This document shows positions 42,051 to 51,215 of a stretch of DNA of 64,000 bases, in pieces. This DNA is from Haloarcula salinisoli (GTDB taxonomy: Archaea; Halobacteriota; Halobacteria; Halobacteriales; Haloarculaceae), in assembly GCF_019599405.1 (NCBI RefSeq), contig NZ_RKLQ01000003.1, positions 156,061 to 220,060 on the forward strand, read 5' to 3'. A program made the position numbers and the translations under genes. The notes under the pieces are model-generated. The model was given only the letters and a program-made list of their open reading frames with translations, ran no database searches and was not told the DNA's origin. The stretch's first letter is position 1. Every line of letters begins with the position of its first letter.

Positions 42051-44741
42051 ATGACAGAGGCGACGGGTATCGTCGGTGAGTTCCTCGCGCTCAAGGACGA
42101 AACCGACGCCGACATCCTCGCGATGCAGTGCGGTGACTTCTACGAGTTCTTCGCCGACGACGCCGAGCTGGTGGCCGACGAGCTGGACCTGAAGGTGAGC
42201 CAGAAGTCCTCCCACGGCTCGAAGTACCCGATGGCCGGCGTCCCCGTGGACGACCTGACCCCCTACGTCTCCGCGCTGGTCGAACGGGGCTACCGGGTCG
42301 CCGTCGCCGACCAGCACGAGACCGCCGACGGCCACGCCCGCGAGATAACCCGCGTGGTGACGCCGGGAACGCATCTGGCGACCGGCGACGCCAGCGCCCA
42401 GCATCTCGCCGCCGTCGTTCGCCACGACGGGGGCCGTGGTAGCGAGGGGGACACCTACGGCCTCGCGGTCGCCGACGTGACGACGGGTCGGTTCCAGGTC
42501 ACCCAGCTAGACGACGCCGACGTGAGCGCGGTGCTGACCGAGCTGTACACCTTCTCGCCCGCCGAAGTACTGCCGGGCCCCGAACTCAGGAACGACGACG
42601 AGTTCCTGGCGACACTCGACGAGCGCTCCGACGCGGCCGTCTCGCTGCACGCGACGGAGTCGTTCGCGCCGGGCCGGGCGCGCCACCGGGTCCGCGAGCA
42701 GTTCGGCGCCGAGACGCTCGAAAGCGTCGGTATCGCGGACGACGACGCGGCCATCGCGGCCGCCGGCGCGGTGCTGTCCTACGTCGAGGAGACCGGCGTC
42801 GGGACGCTCGCGGCCGTCACTCGTCTACAGGCCTACGGCGCCCGCGAACACGTCTCGCTCGACGCGACCACCCAGCGCAACCTCGAACTCACCGAGACGA
42901 TGCAGGGCGACAGTGCGGGCTCGCTCTTTTCGACCGTCGACCACACCGTCACCGCCGCGGGCGGCCGGCTGCTGAAACGCTGGCTCCAGCGACCCCGACG
43001 CGAGCGGGGTGAACTCGTCCGGCGACAGTCCGCCGTGGCGGCGCTGACTCGCGAGGCGATGGCCCGCGAGGCGATTCGGGAGACACTCGCCGACGGGTAC
43101 GACCTCGAACGGCTCGCGGCGCGGGCCACCTCAGGCAGTGCCGACGCACGTGACTTGCGGGCGGTCCGGGACACGCTCGTCCTGCTGTCCGAAGTCGCCG
43201 ACGCCGTCGCAGAGACCGAGCGGCTGGCCGACTCACCACTCGCGGACGTCCTTTCGACCGTAGACCGCGAGGGGGCGGCCGCCCTCGCTGCGGAACTCGA
43301 CGCCGCACTCGTCGAGGACCCGCCCGGCACCGTCACCCAGGGCGGGCTCTTCCGCCGGGGGTACGACGACGACCTCGACGAACTCATCGACGAACACGAG
43401 GCGGCCCTGGAGTGGCTGGAGACGCTGCCCGACCACGAGAAGCAAAAGACCGGTATCACCCACCTCTCGGTCGACCGCAACAAGACTGACGGCTATTACA
43501 TCCAGGTCGGGAAAAGCGAGACGGACCAGGTCCCCGACGCCTACGAGGAGATAAAGACGCTCAAGAACTCGAAACGGTACACCATCCCCGAACTCGACGA
43601 GCGCGAGCGGGACGTGCTTCGACTGGAGGAGCGTCGCCACGACATGGAACACGAGCTGTTCGAGCGACTGCGCGAGCGGGTCGCCGACCGCGCGCCCCTG
43701 TTGCAGGACGTGGGCCGGGCGCTGGCGGAGGTCGACTGCCTGGCGTCGCTTTCGGTCCACGCCGTCGAGAACGACTGGACCCGGCCCGAGCTGACCGACG
43801 ACGGGACCCTCGATATCGAGGCCGGCCGCCACCCCGTCGTCGAGCAGACCACCGAGTTCGTCCCCAACGACCTCCAGATGCGCCCCGACGACCGGGATTT
43901 CCTCGTCGTCACCGGCCCGAACATGAGCGGGAAGTCGACGTATATGCGCCAGACGGCGCTCATCACGCTGCTAGCCCAGACCGGCAGTTTCGTCCCGGCC
44001 CGGTCGGCGACAGTGGGACTGGTCGACGGCATCTATACGCGCGTGGGCGCGCTGGACGAACTCGCCCAGGGGCGCTCGACGTTCATGGTCGAGATGCAGG
44101 AGCTGTCCAATATTCTGCACTCCGCCACGGCGGACTCGCTGATAATCCTAGACGAGGTCGGGCGCGGGACCGCGACGTTCGACGGCATCTCCATCGCGTG
44201 GGCGGCCGTCGAATACATCTCGACGCGGATACACGCAAAGACCCTCTTTGCGACTCACTACCACGAGCTAACGTCGCTCGGGGAGTCCCTGTCGAACGTG
44301 CAAAACGTCCACGTCGCGGCCGACGAGCGCGACGGCGACGTCACGTTCATGCGGACTGTCCGCGAGGGGCCGACGAACCGTTCGTATGGGGTTCACGTCG
44401 CCGACCTGGCCGGCGTCCCCGAACCGGTCGTCGACCGCTCGCGGGAGGTGCTGGACCGCCTGCGCGACGACAAGGCCATCGAAGTTCGGGGGGCCGACAG
44501 CGGCGAGGAGGGGACGACACAGGCCGTCTTCGACCTCTCGTCGGGACAGTTCGACGGTGCCAGCGCGGACGGCGGGAGCGACGAGACCGACCCGGTTGCG
44601 ACGGACGGCGCCGCTGACCAGCTCGACCCGGCGACCGAGGACGTACTCGAAGAACTCAGCGAACTCGACGTCAACGAGACGCCGCCCGTCGAGCTGATGG
44701 CGAAAGTCCAGGAGTGGCAAGCGGAACTGGACGAGACGTAA
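42051..44741 (+). CDS. MutS family mismatch repair protein (second copy)
   Basis: 896 residues from the ATG at 42051. AMQCGDFYEFFADDAE holds the Phe-x-Glu mismatch-reading motif, followed by connector, core and clamp domains, then [21 protein letters not shown] and FATHYHELT. The Asp/Thr-rich linker near 820-860 and the C-terminal LSELDVNETPPVELMAKVQ resemble the other MutS's tail. It is a full MutS1-type protein and not MutS2 (no Smr domain). No mutL is next to it. With the copy at 25889-28573 the cell has two MutS1 genes, as some haloarchaea do. Confidence 0.9.
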   Translation: MTEATGIVGEFLALKDETDADILAMQCGDFYEFFADDAELVADELDLKVSQKSSHGSKYPMAGVPVDDLTPYVSALVERGYRVAVADQHETADGHAREITRVVTPGTHLATGDASAQHLAAVVRHDGGRGSEGDTYGLAVADVTTGRFQVTQLDDADVSAVLTELYTFSPAEVLPGPELRNDDEFLATLDERSDAAVSLHATESFAPGRARHRVREQFGAETLESVGIADDDAAIAAAGAVLSYVEETGVGTLAAVTRLQAYGAREHVSLDATTQRNLELTETMQGDSAGSLFSTVDHTVTAAGGRLLKRWLQRPRRERGELVRRQSAVAALTREAMAREAIRETLADGYDLERLAARATSGSADARDLRAVRDTLVLLSEVADAVAETERLADSPLADVLSTVDREGAAALAAELDAALVEDPPGTVTQGGLFRRGYDDDLDELIDEHEAALEWLETLPDHEKQKTGITHLSVDRNKTDGYYIQVGKSETDQVPDAYEEIKTLKNSKRYTIPELDERERDVLRLEERRHDMEHELFERLRERVADRAPLLQDVGRALAEVDCLASLSVHAVENDWTRPELTDDGTLDIEAGRHPVVEQTTEFVPNDLQMRPDDRDFLVVTGPNMSGKSTYMRQTALITLLAQTGSFVPARSATVGLVDGIYTRVGALDELAQGRSTFMVEMQELSNILHSATADSLIILDEVGRGTATFDGISIAWAAVEYISTRIHAKTLFATHYHELTSLGESLSNVQNVHVAADERDGDVTFMRTVREGPTNRSYGVHVADLAGVPEPVVDRSREVLDRLRDDKAIEVRGADSGEEGTTQAVFDLSSGQFDGASADGGSDETDPVATDGAADQLDPATEDVLEELSELDVNETPPVELMAKVQEWQAELDET

Positions 44742-44957
44742 CTCACACCGGATACCCCATCGGGAACAGTATGCGCGTCGAGTACGACGGGTGGTCGCGG
44801 CGCTACGCGGTCCGCTCTCCACGTTCGTCGGTCCCTCGCTGTTCGACGGCTCGTTACTCCACAGCTCCGTGTGGGCTCGCGGCGCAGCCGCTCGCCATCG
44901 CGGCGCGTAGCGCCGCGCGTTCGCCGCTCCGTCGAGGGCTCGCTTCGGTCGCCCTCG

Positions 44958-45401
44958 CTACTCCTCGGTGACGAACCGCACCCGCCCGTCCTCCCGGACG
45001 AGGTACGCCTCGGACAGCGTCTCCGAGACGTGTTCTCCCAGGGACTTCAGTTCTGCATCGACGACGTCGGCAGCGTTCCCGTGCAGCGCCTCGCGCGCGT
45101 CGTCGGACAGGGTCGGGGCGTGGTACGCGACCGCCTCGCTGGCGGGGTCCCAGAAGAAGTCGAGTCCGTCGACGAGGCCGTGGCGCTCTAGCAGCCTGAA
45201 CTCGCTCTCTTCGAGTTCCGTCTGGGCCGCCCACGCCTCGAACCCGTCGACCCACGCGCCGGCGGCAAGCGCCGCTTCGATATCGTCCCGGTGGTAGTCG
45301 TCGCTGGCGTCGGCTTCGGGCGGTTCGACGTCGTTGTACCCCATGCCGGGCGCGCCCTCGGACTGGGCGGGCGGGTCGGGGACTGACACTTCGAGCGTCA
45401 T
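44958..45401 (-). CDS. Conserved haloarchaeal hypothetical protein
   Basis: 147 residues from MTLEVSVPD at 45401. It is acidic and largely helical: YHRDDIEAALAAGAWVDGFE, then LLERHGLVDGLDFFW and LGEHVSETLSEAYLV. No membrane segment or catalytic motif. No function recognised. The gap 44742-44957 before it holds only GC-rich sequence with short palindromes. Confidence 0.65.
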   Translation of the reverse strand: MTLEVSVPDPPAQSEGAPGMGYNDVEPPEADASDDYHRDDIEAALAAGAWVDGFEAWAAQTELEESEFRLLERHGLVDGLDFFWDPASEAVAYHAPTLSDDAREALHGNAADVVDAELKSLGEHVSETLSEAYLVREDGRVRFVTEE

Positions 45402-45442
45402 GCAGAAATGTTGGTTTTCTAACTGTATATGCGCTTGGGGCC

Positions 45443-46039
45443 TCATCCCAGCCGGGCGAACGCAAACTCCGTCGAACTGCCCAGCGGGTCGTCGGCCGTC
45501 GCGGTCCAGACTTCCTCGAAGCCGGCGGCTTCGAGCTGGTCCAGCGTCGCCCGGCGCCCGGGCGCCGAGAAGAACATCGAGCCGCCCATCCACCCGCGCC
45601 GGACCGTCTCGAAGTCGCCGCTTGGCAGGGTCATGAGGACGACGCCACCCGGACGGAGTACGCGGGCGAACTCCCGGTACACCTCGGGGTGGCGCTCCCG
45701 GGGGACGTGGAACACGGCGTGGTACGCGGTGATACCGTCGACGCTGTCGTCGGCCACCGGGAGGGCGGTCATGTCGCCCTGGACGAGGCGGGCGTCGGGG
45801 ACGGTGTCGGCGGCCAGTTCCAGCCCGCGCCGGGAGAAGTCCAGCCCGACCGCGCCGGCGGGGAGGTTCGCCAGTGTGCGGGCGCCATCGCCACAGCCCA
45901 CGTCCAGCACGGTGGGGTCGCTCGGCAACTCGGCCAGCAGGTCCTCGACGAGGTCGGCGTCGGAGCCGTCAGGGTCCCGGCGGGTCGCGTATGTCTCGGC
46001 CACGTCGTCCCAGGCGCGGCGGACGTCGTTTCTGTCCAT
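45443..46039 (-). CDS. Class I SAM-dependent methyltransferase
   Basis: 198 residues. VLDVGCGDGARTLANLP (motif I), VGLDFSRRGLELA (motif II), DARLVQGDMTALPVADDSVDG and RVLRPGGVVLMTLPSGD are the standard Rossmann-type order. The substrate is unknown; lack of extra domains favours a small molecule. It precedes an unknown gene on the opposite side by 40 bases on the same strand. Confidence 0.88.
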   Translation of the reverse strand: MDRNDVRRAWDDVAETYATRRDPDGSDADLVEDLLAELPSDPTVLDVGCGDGARTLANLPAGAVGLDFSRRGLELAADTVPDARLVQGDMTALPVADDSVDGITAYHAVFHVPRERHPEVYREFARVLRPGGVVLMTLPSGDFETVRRGWMGGSMFFSAPGRRATLDQLEAAGFEEVWTATADDPLGSSTEFAFARLG

Positions 46040-46078
46040 GCTCGGGCTCGGGGCGCCGGGCGTATCAGTGCTTGCCAG

Positions 46079-46585
46079 CTACTCCAGCACCGACCGGGGC
46101 CGTTTCAGGTAGAACTCCTGGTCGACGACGCGCCGGTACAGCTCGTACAGCGTCTCGACGGCGTCCTCGTCTGGCGAAAACTGGATGTGGGGCGCGACGT
46201 GGTAGGCCTTGCAGCTCGTCAGGAAAAAATAGAGCGTCCGGAAGTGGGCCGACGTCACGTCGACGACGCCCAGCGAGTCATCACCGAGGTCCTCGGCGAA
46301 ATCCGAGAGCAAGGTCGCGATGTCGTCGTGGAGCCGCTCGTCCGGGCGCTCCAGCGTCGTTCCGAACGTCTGCTCGAGAAAGTCGCTGGTCGCCCGCAGG
46401 AACGGGTTGGAGTCGATGCCGGTCGGGTCGACGGCGGCGAACCGCTCGTAGAGGTCCAGAAGCGAGTCGAGTTCGGCCTCGGTCACGGCAACCGGGCGGA
46501 CGGGCTCGCCCTGGGGCAGTGCGTAGTCGGGAAAGGAGTAGGAACTGGGGTCTGGCACCTGCCCGAAGACGCTGTCGAGACTCAT
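46079..46585 (-). CDS. Conserved haloarchaeal hypothetical protein
   Basis: 168 residues, acidic, helical, with a central SDFLEQTFGTTLERPDERLH and TLYFFLTSCKAYHV. No known domain. It lies 40 bp upstream of the methyltransferase gene on the same strand and could be transcribed with it. No function can be proposed. Confidence 0.65.
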   Translation of the reverse strand: MSLDSVFGQVPDPSSYSFPDYALPQGEPVRPVAVTEAELDSLLDLYERFAAVDPTGIDSNPFLRATSDFLEQTFGTTLERPDERLHDDIATLLSDFAEDLGDDSLGVVDVTSAHFRTLYFFLTSCKAYHVAPHIQFSPDEDAVETLYELYRRVVDQEFYLKRPRSVLE

Positions 46586-46599
46586 ACCTCTACTAGGGC

Positions 46600-46838
46600 C
46601 CGGTAGCGTCTAACTGTTGGGGGGATCTCGTTCGGAACGGCTCGCCACGAACAGCGGATACGGTGGCCCGGCGGGCTGCTGTCAGTGGCACACTCACGCG
46701 CCGCCGCGGTCGCGGCGGCTGGGTCGATTGGTGGGCACGCGGCTGTTCGTCCGCCCCTCGTACACTCTAGAAAATATAATCATTGAAAGTCTAAATTAAA
46801 TCAACAAGGTAATGTAAGCATACCTCGATAGATGAGGC
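46600..46838 (+). promoter_or_regulatory. AT-rich promoter region of the epimerase gene
   Basis: The last 80 bases before the ATG at 46839 are AT-rich (AAAATATAAT and AAATTAAAT runs near 46767-46800) in contrast to the GC-rich flank. A GAGG lies three bases before the ATG. The stretch marks the start of the surface-glycan cluster. Confidence 0.4.
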
Positions 46839-47783
46839 ATGTTAGACAAGCGGATTCTAGTCACGGGCGGTGCCGGGTTCATCGGATCGAACTTCGCGAA
46901 TACGCTCGCAGATGACAACGATGTCATCGCCGTCGACAGCGGCTATCTTGGCACGCCGGAGAATCTGAACGACGACGTGGAGTACCGGAATCAGAGCGTC
47001 CTCGACGACGACCTGCCGACGGACGTCGATGTCGTCGTCCACCTGGCGGCACTGTCGTCCTACGCGATGCACGAGGACGACCCCACGAAGGGTGCTCGCG
47101 TCAACGTCGAGGGGTTCGTCAACACCGTCGACCAGGCCCGACAGGACGGCTGTGACACCGTCGTCTACGCGACGACGTCGTCCATCTACGGAAGCCGCAC
47201 GGAACCGTCGCCAGAGGATATGCCCGTCGAGACGAACACCGGCTACGAGGCCTCCAAACTCGCCCGTGAACGCTACGGCGAGTACTTCGCGAACCACTAC
47301 GACATGAATATGGCGGGGCTCCGGTTCTTTTCCGTCTACCAGGGCTACGGGGGCGCCGAAGAACACAAGGGCGAATACGCGAACGTCATCGCGCAGTTCG
47401 CCGATGACATCGCCCACGGTACCCGACCCAAACTCTACGGCGACGGTGAACAGACCCGCGACTTCACGCACGTCTCGGATATCGTCCGGGGCATCGAACA
47501 GACAGCCGAACACGAACTGACCGGTATCTACAACCTCGGTACGGGGGAACGCTACAGTTTCAACACCGTCGTCGAGATGATCAACGACGAGCTCGGGACT
47601 GACGTCGCGCCGGCGTACGTCGAGAACCCGATTCCGGAAGACGTCTACGTCCACGATACCTGTGCCGACGCGACGAAGATACAGGAGGCGACGGGCTGGA
47701 CCCCACAGATAGACTTCCAGACGGGTATCGAGCGGGTCTGCCGACAGTACACGGAGCAGCAATCGACGTCACCGCCGAACTGA
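46839..47783 (+). CDS. NAD-dependent sugar nucleotide epimerase/dehydratase
   Basis: 314 residues, extended SDR. ILVTGGAGFIGSNFA (NAD loop), VHLAALSS, TSSIYGSRTE, YEASKLARERY (catalytic YxxxK) and TRDFTHVSDIVRG fit UDP-glucose/UDP-GlcNAc 4-epimerases and related dehydratases. It supplies a sugar nucleotide for the glycan cluster. The exact substrate is not readable from sequence. It is the first gene of the cluster on the plus strand. Confidence 0.88.
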   Translation: MLDKRILVTGGAGFIGSNFANTLADDNDVIAVDSGYLGTPENLNDDVEYRNQSVLDDDLPTDVDVVVHLAALSSYAMHEDDPTKGARVNVEGFVNTVDQARQDGCDTVVYATTSSIYGSRTEPSPEDMPVETNTGYEASKLARERYGEYFANHYDMNMAGLRFFSVYQGYGGAEEHKGEYANVIAQFADDIAHGTRPKLYGDGEQTRDFTHVSDIVRGIEQTAEHELTGIYNLGTGERYSFNTVVEMINDELGTDVAPAYVENPIPEDVYVHDTCADATKIQEATGWTPQIDFQTGIERVCRQYTEQQSTSPPN

Positions 47784-47865
47784 CGTCACCGCTCACACGT
47801 CCGAAGCGTTTCACAGCGGTCCGGTGTACACACTTACCCGGGACCGTGGGATGCCTATAAGCCGA

Positions 47866-48372
47866 CTACCGGGGTGGTGCGTGAGCGCCCGATACAACGG
47901 AGCGCACCTGTGACAACGTCCGTGGCGGGAGCGAGTCCGGTCGCACCCACCGGCACTGGTCGATGCCCTCCGTCGCGTTCGGAGCCGGCCGTTCGACGAC
48001 CGCGCAGTCGTACACGGTGTACACCGACAGCAGGTCTGGCGTGGAAGCGTGTGCGTACGCGTACCAGTCGATAGCGGTCCCGACAACCGCGCCACACTGT
48101 AACTCCTCGGTGAGCTCTCGGTGCAGTGCCCGCTCTGGTTTCTCGCCGCGATGGACGCCACCACCGGGAAGTGTCCAGAACGCCCGTCCATCACAGTGGT
48201 GTTCACGAAGGAGCAACACCTTCTCCGAACTCGACACGAGCGCCTTCACACCCGTTCGTACTCTCGCCGCGCCCCGACCGTCGCTGGGTATGTCTCGGTC
48301 GTTCTCACCGGTCCCTCCCATCTGTACGGCAGACGCCGAAACGGCGCCCGTGATTCGTGAATTAGCGGTCAT
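47866..48372 (-). CDS. NUDIX hydrolase
   Basis: 168 residues. The Nudix box GGVHRGEKPERALHRELTEE fits G-x5-E-x7-R-E-U-x-E-E. The 35 N-terminal residues are variable and probably partly untranslated or disordered. It hydrolyses a nucleoside diphosphate linked to another moiety. Its place among sugar-nucleotide genes makes a sugar-nucleotide or mutagenic nucleotide plausible. No partner gene. Confidence 0.85.
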   Translation of the reverse strand: MTANSRITGAVSASAVQMGGTGENDRDIPSDGRGAARVRTGVKALVSSSEKVLLLREHHCDGRAFWTLPGGGVHRGEKPERALHRELTEELQCGAVVGTAIDWYAYAHASTPDLLSVYTVYDCAVVERPAPNATEGIDQCRWVRPDSLPPRTLSQVRSVVSGAHAPPR

Positions 48373-48470
48373 CGTAACTGTGTGCTACCTGTGTACTCCT
48401 CACCGCTCGATTGGTTCGCACCGCGGGCAGCCGTCCTGTCGGTGAGGGTGTGAAATTGGGGTCTATCTGA

Positions 48471-49742
48471 CTACCCGGCCCGTTTCGCTCGTTTGATCGT
48501 TCCGAGGAAGAACGAACTGAAGACAGTTGTCACCCCGAGTAGCGTGATCGTCGCAGCGAGCAGATTCACCGACGGGGAGGGGAGCGCACCACTCCCGTCC
48601 AGCATCCAGGCGATGAACCCGAAACTCAGCATCACGAGGCCGAGACCGAGCACCACCAGTCCCATCGCTGCACCTTTTTCGAGCGACAGGCGGTCCCGGA
48701 CGAGGTTCGTAATCGGGTCCGACGGCTCCCGGATGGGGTTCGTCGCGACGGAACTGAATATCGCCAGCGCCCCGATCTGGTAGCCGACGAGCGTCGCGAG
48801 ACTCCCGGCGACCATCGTCTGCAACCCGAACGTCACGGGGCCGAGCTGGACGCCGCCCAGCGAGAGCCCCATGACGGCAGCCCCGAGCAACACGAACAGG
48901 GTCGCGGGCGCGGTGAAGAGATACCCTGGCGCGTTCACCAGCATGAACCGAACGTGGCGCCACCCGTCCTGGAAGCTATCGAGCGTCGCTTCCCCTTCCC
49001 GTTCGTGGTAGGTGATGGGCCGCTCCTCGATGGTCATGTCCTTTGCCGCCGCGTCCATGATCATCTCGCTGGCGAACTCCATGCCGGTCGTCTTGAGTTC
49101 CAGTTCCTCCAGTGCCTCCCGGTCGATGACGCGCATCCCGCTGTGGGCGTCGCTGACACCGGCATCGTAGAAGGTGTTCAGGAACCGCGTCAGGAGCGGA
49201 TTCCCGATGTACTGGTGGAGCGACGGCATCGCGCCGGGCTTGATATCACCCTCGAGTCGGCTCCCCATCGTCATGTCGACGTCGTCCTTCGTCGCTAACC
49301 TGATGAGCTTCGGGAGTTCCTCGAAGTCGTACGTCGTGTCTGCGTCGCCGATCGCGATGTAATCTCCACGAGCACGTTCGAAGGCGTACTTGTACGCACT
49401 GCCGTACCCACCGACGTCGGGCTCGACGACGATGGCACCCATCTCACGTGCGATTTCCGGCGTCCGGTCGGTGGAGCTGTCGCTGATAATTATCTCGGTG
49501 GAGACCTGCATCTCGACGACCGCCGTCTTGATGCGCTCGATACACTCCGTGATACCCTCCTCCTCGTTGAGGGTCGGCATGATGACCGTGAGGGCCGGCG
49601 ACTGGGTACTGTCGGCCCCCACGAGCAGCTCGTCCGCTGAAAGCTCTCTCTGTGACTCGAGTTCCGCTGTTTCCGTACTGTCCAACTGGTGTTGTTCGCT
49701 AGTTTGCACACTGTTACCCATTTGATTTGAGTTGCCCGACAT
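48471..49742 (-). CDS. Membrane-anchored GT2 glycosyltransferase
   Basis: 423 residues. A 45-residue disordered N-terminus precedes a GT-A domain with LTVIMPTLNEEEGI, IISDSSTDRTPE and GDADTTYDFEEL (DxD). Four hydrophobic C-terminal segments (about 275-300, 315-335, 360-382 and 390-412) anchor it. This layout fits polyprenyl-phosphate hexose synthases used in N-glycosylation. It is separated from the plus-strand part of the cluster by a long AT-rich gap. Confidence 0.85.
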   Translation of the reverse strand: MSGNSNQMGNSVQTSEQHQLDSTETAELESQRELSADELLVGADSTQSPALTVIMPTLNEEEGITECIERIKTAVVEMQVSTEIIISDSSTDRTPEIAREMGAIVVEPDVGGYGSAYKYAFERARGDYIAIGDADTTYDFEELPKLIRLATKDDVDMTMGSRLEGDIKPGAMPSLHQYIGNPLLTRFLNTFYDAGVSDAHSGMRVIDREALEELELKTTGMEFASEMIMDAAAKDMTIEERPITYHEREGEATLDSFQDGWRHVRFMLVNAPGYLFTAPATLFVLLGAAVMGLSLGGVQLGPVTFGLQTMVAGSLATLVGYQIGALAIFSSVATNPIREPSDPITNLVRDRLSLEKGAAMGLVVLGLGLVMLSFGFIAWMLDGSGALPSPSVNLLAATITLLGVTTVFSSFFLGTIKRAKRAG

Positions 49743-50141
49743 ACTACACCGCCTGTAACCTGATGACCCCCATTCGAGGGCGTGGCGAGGTACTGCCCCT
49801 CCCCTGCTGTTGTTTGTGCCGATTCCCCATATGAATTGGCTTGCTATCTATTATATATCAACTTAGCTCCGACTTAAAATTAATGGATGGGTTCTTGCCG
49901 GACGATTATACTTGTTTGCAGCTGCTATATTGATATAATGTGTTTTTATTGTCAAATTTCAGAAAACAATCCTCGCTACCTATAAGTTACGACGATAACC
50001 GTCGCTGTGGTGTCCCTACGGTGATAACTTGTCTGGTCTTCACTCGTGGTCCGTCTCAGTCGGTACAGAGAGTATGACTATTTTTACATCTAACCCCAAC
50101 CGAAATGATTATCTACATGGGCTGGAACAAACAATTCGTAT
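49743..50141. promoter_or_regulatory. AT-rich divergent intergenic region
   Basis: About 400 bp with no gene between divergent glycosyltransferase and dehydratase genes. AT-rich runs at 49850-49880 and 49925-49960 (TATTATATAT and ATTGATATAAT types) are probable promoters, one per direction. No dyad longer than 7 bp was noticed. Confidence 0.45.
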
Positions 50142-51215
50142 ATGGGGCTAGTACGCAGGGGGGAGTCAGTCCTTGTCACTGGCGGCTGTGGCTCAGTCGG
50201 TTCAGCGGTCGTCGATTATCTGTTGCAATCGCCTATTTCCTGTGAGGTATCCGTTTTCGATAACGACGAACGACGGGTGTTCGAACAGCGAGCGTCGTTC
50301 GACAGGGCTGGCTCATCGGTCGAGTTCGAACTCGGGGACGTGCGGGACATCGAGCGACTGGACACTGCCGTCCGGAACGCTGACCACATCGTTCACGCGG
50401 CAGCTCTCAAACAGGTGCCACAGTGCGAACGGCAACCTTACGAGAGTGTCAAGACCAACGTCGAGGGGACGAAAAACGTCATCAAACTCGCCAAGCGCCA
50501 TGGCGTCGAATCTGTGCTGACGGTGAGTACGGACAAGGCGACGAATCCATCGTCGGTGATGGGTGCGAGCAAGATGCTCGCGGAACGCGTGACACTCACG
50601 GCCGACAGGCGATCCGGCCCCGACGGGCCGTCGTTTGGCTCGGTCAGACTGGGGAACGTGCTCGGGTCGTCAGGGTCCGTCGTGCCGGTCTTTCTCGAGC
50701 AGATTGAGAACGGCGGGCCGGTGACGCTGACGGACGAACGGATGACCCGGTTCGTTATCACGAAGACGGACGCCGCTGCGTTTATAGTCGACCACATCGG
50801 GGACAGTCCGAGCGGTGTGACGTACATTCCGGAGCTCGATACGATCCGTATCGAGGACCTGGCGGAGGTAATGACAGAGATATATGCCGACCATGCGCCA
50901 GAGTCCGGGAGAGTCAACGTCGAGAAGACCGGTCGGCGTCCCGGTGAACGACTGCACGAGATTCTGGTGAGCCAGGACGAAGCTCACAGAACTGTCCGCA
51001 GCAACGGCGAATACGTGGTCCATCCGCCGGCCTCGGATGCCGGGCCGGAGGTTGCCGACGAGACTCGCGAGCAGCTGATGGACGGCCTGTCCTCGAATAA
51101 GCCGACTCCGCTCGGTCACGAGGAGATCCGGCAGCTGCTCCAGGAGACCGAGAACATCGAATCGGCCAACACGAGCACGACTACGCGGCTATCGGCCGTC
51201 CCCCAGCATGACTGA
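50142..51215 (+). CDS. UDP-GlcNAc 4,6-dehydratase (LegB/PseB/CapD-like)
   Basis: 357 residues. VLVTGGCGSVGSAVVDYLL is the NAD loop. HAAALKQVPQCERQP and STDKATNPSSVMGASKMLAE match FlaA1/PseB/CapD dehydratases. Met stands at the Tyr place of YxxxK, as in the CapD branch. MTRFVITKTDAAAFI and RRPGERLHEILVS complete the signature. It would convert UDP-GlcNAc to a 4-keto-6-deoxy sugar, the first step to bacillosamine, legionaminic or pseudaminic sugars. The aminotransferase gene overlaps its end by eight bases. Confidence 0.88.
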   Translation: MGLVRRGESVLVTGGCGSVGSAVVDYLLQSPISCEVSVFDNDERRVFEQRASFDRAGSSVEFELGDVRDIERLDTAVRNADHIVHAAALKQVPQCERQPYESVKTNVEGTKNVIKLAKRHGVESVLTVSTDKATNPSSVMGASKMLAERVTLTADRRSGPDGPSFGSVRLGNVLGSSGSVVPVFLEQIENGGPVTLTDERMTRFVITKTDAAAFIVDHIGDSPSGVTYIPELDTIRIEDLAEVMTEIYADHAPESGRVNVEKTGRRPGERLHEILVSQDEAHRTVRSNGEYVVHPPASDAGPEVADETREQLMDGLSSNKPTPLGHEEIRQLLQETENIESANTSTTTRLSAVPQHD

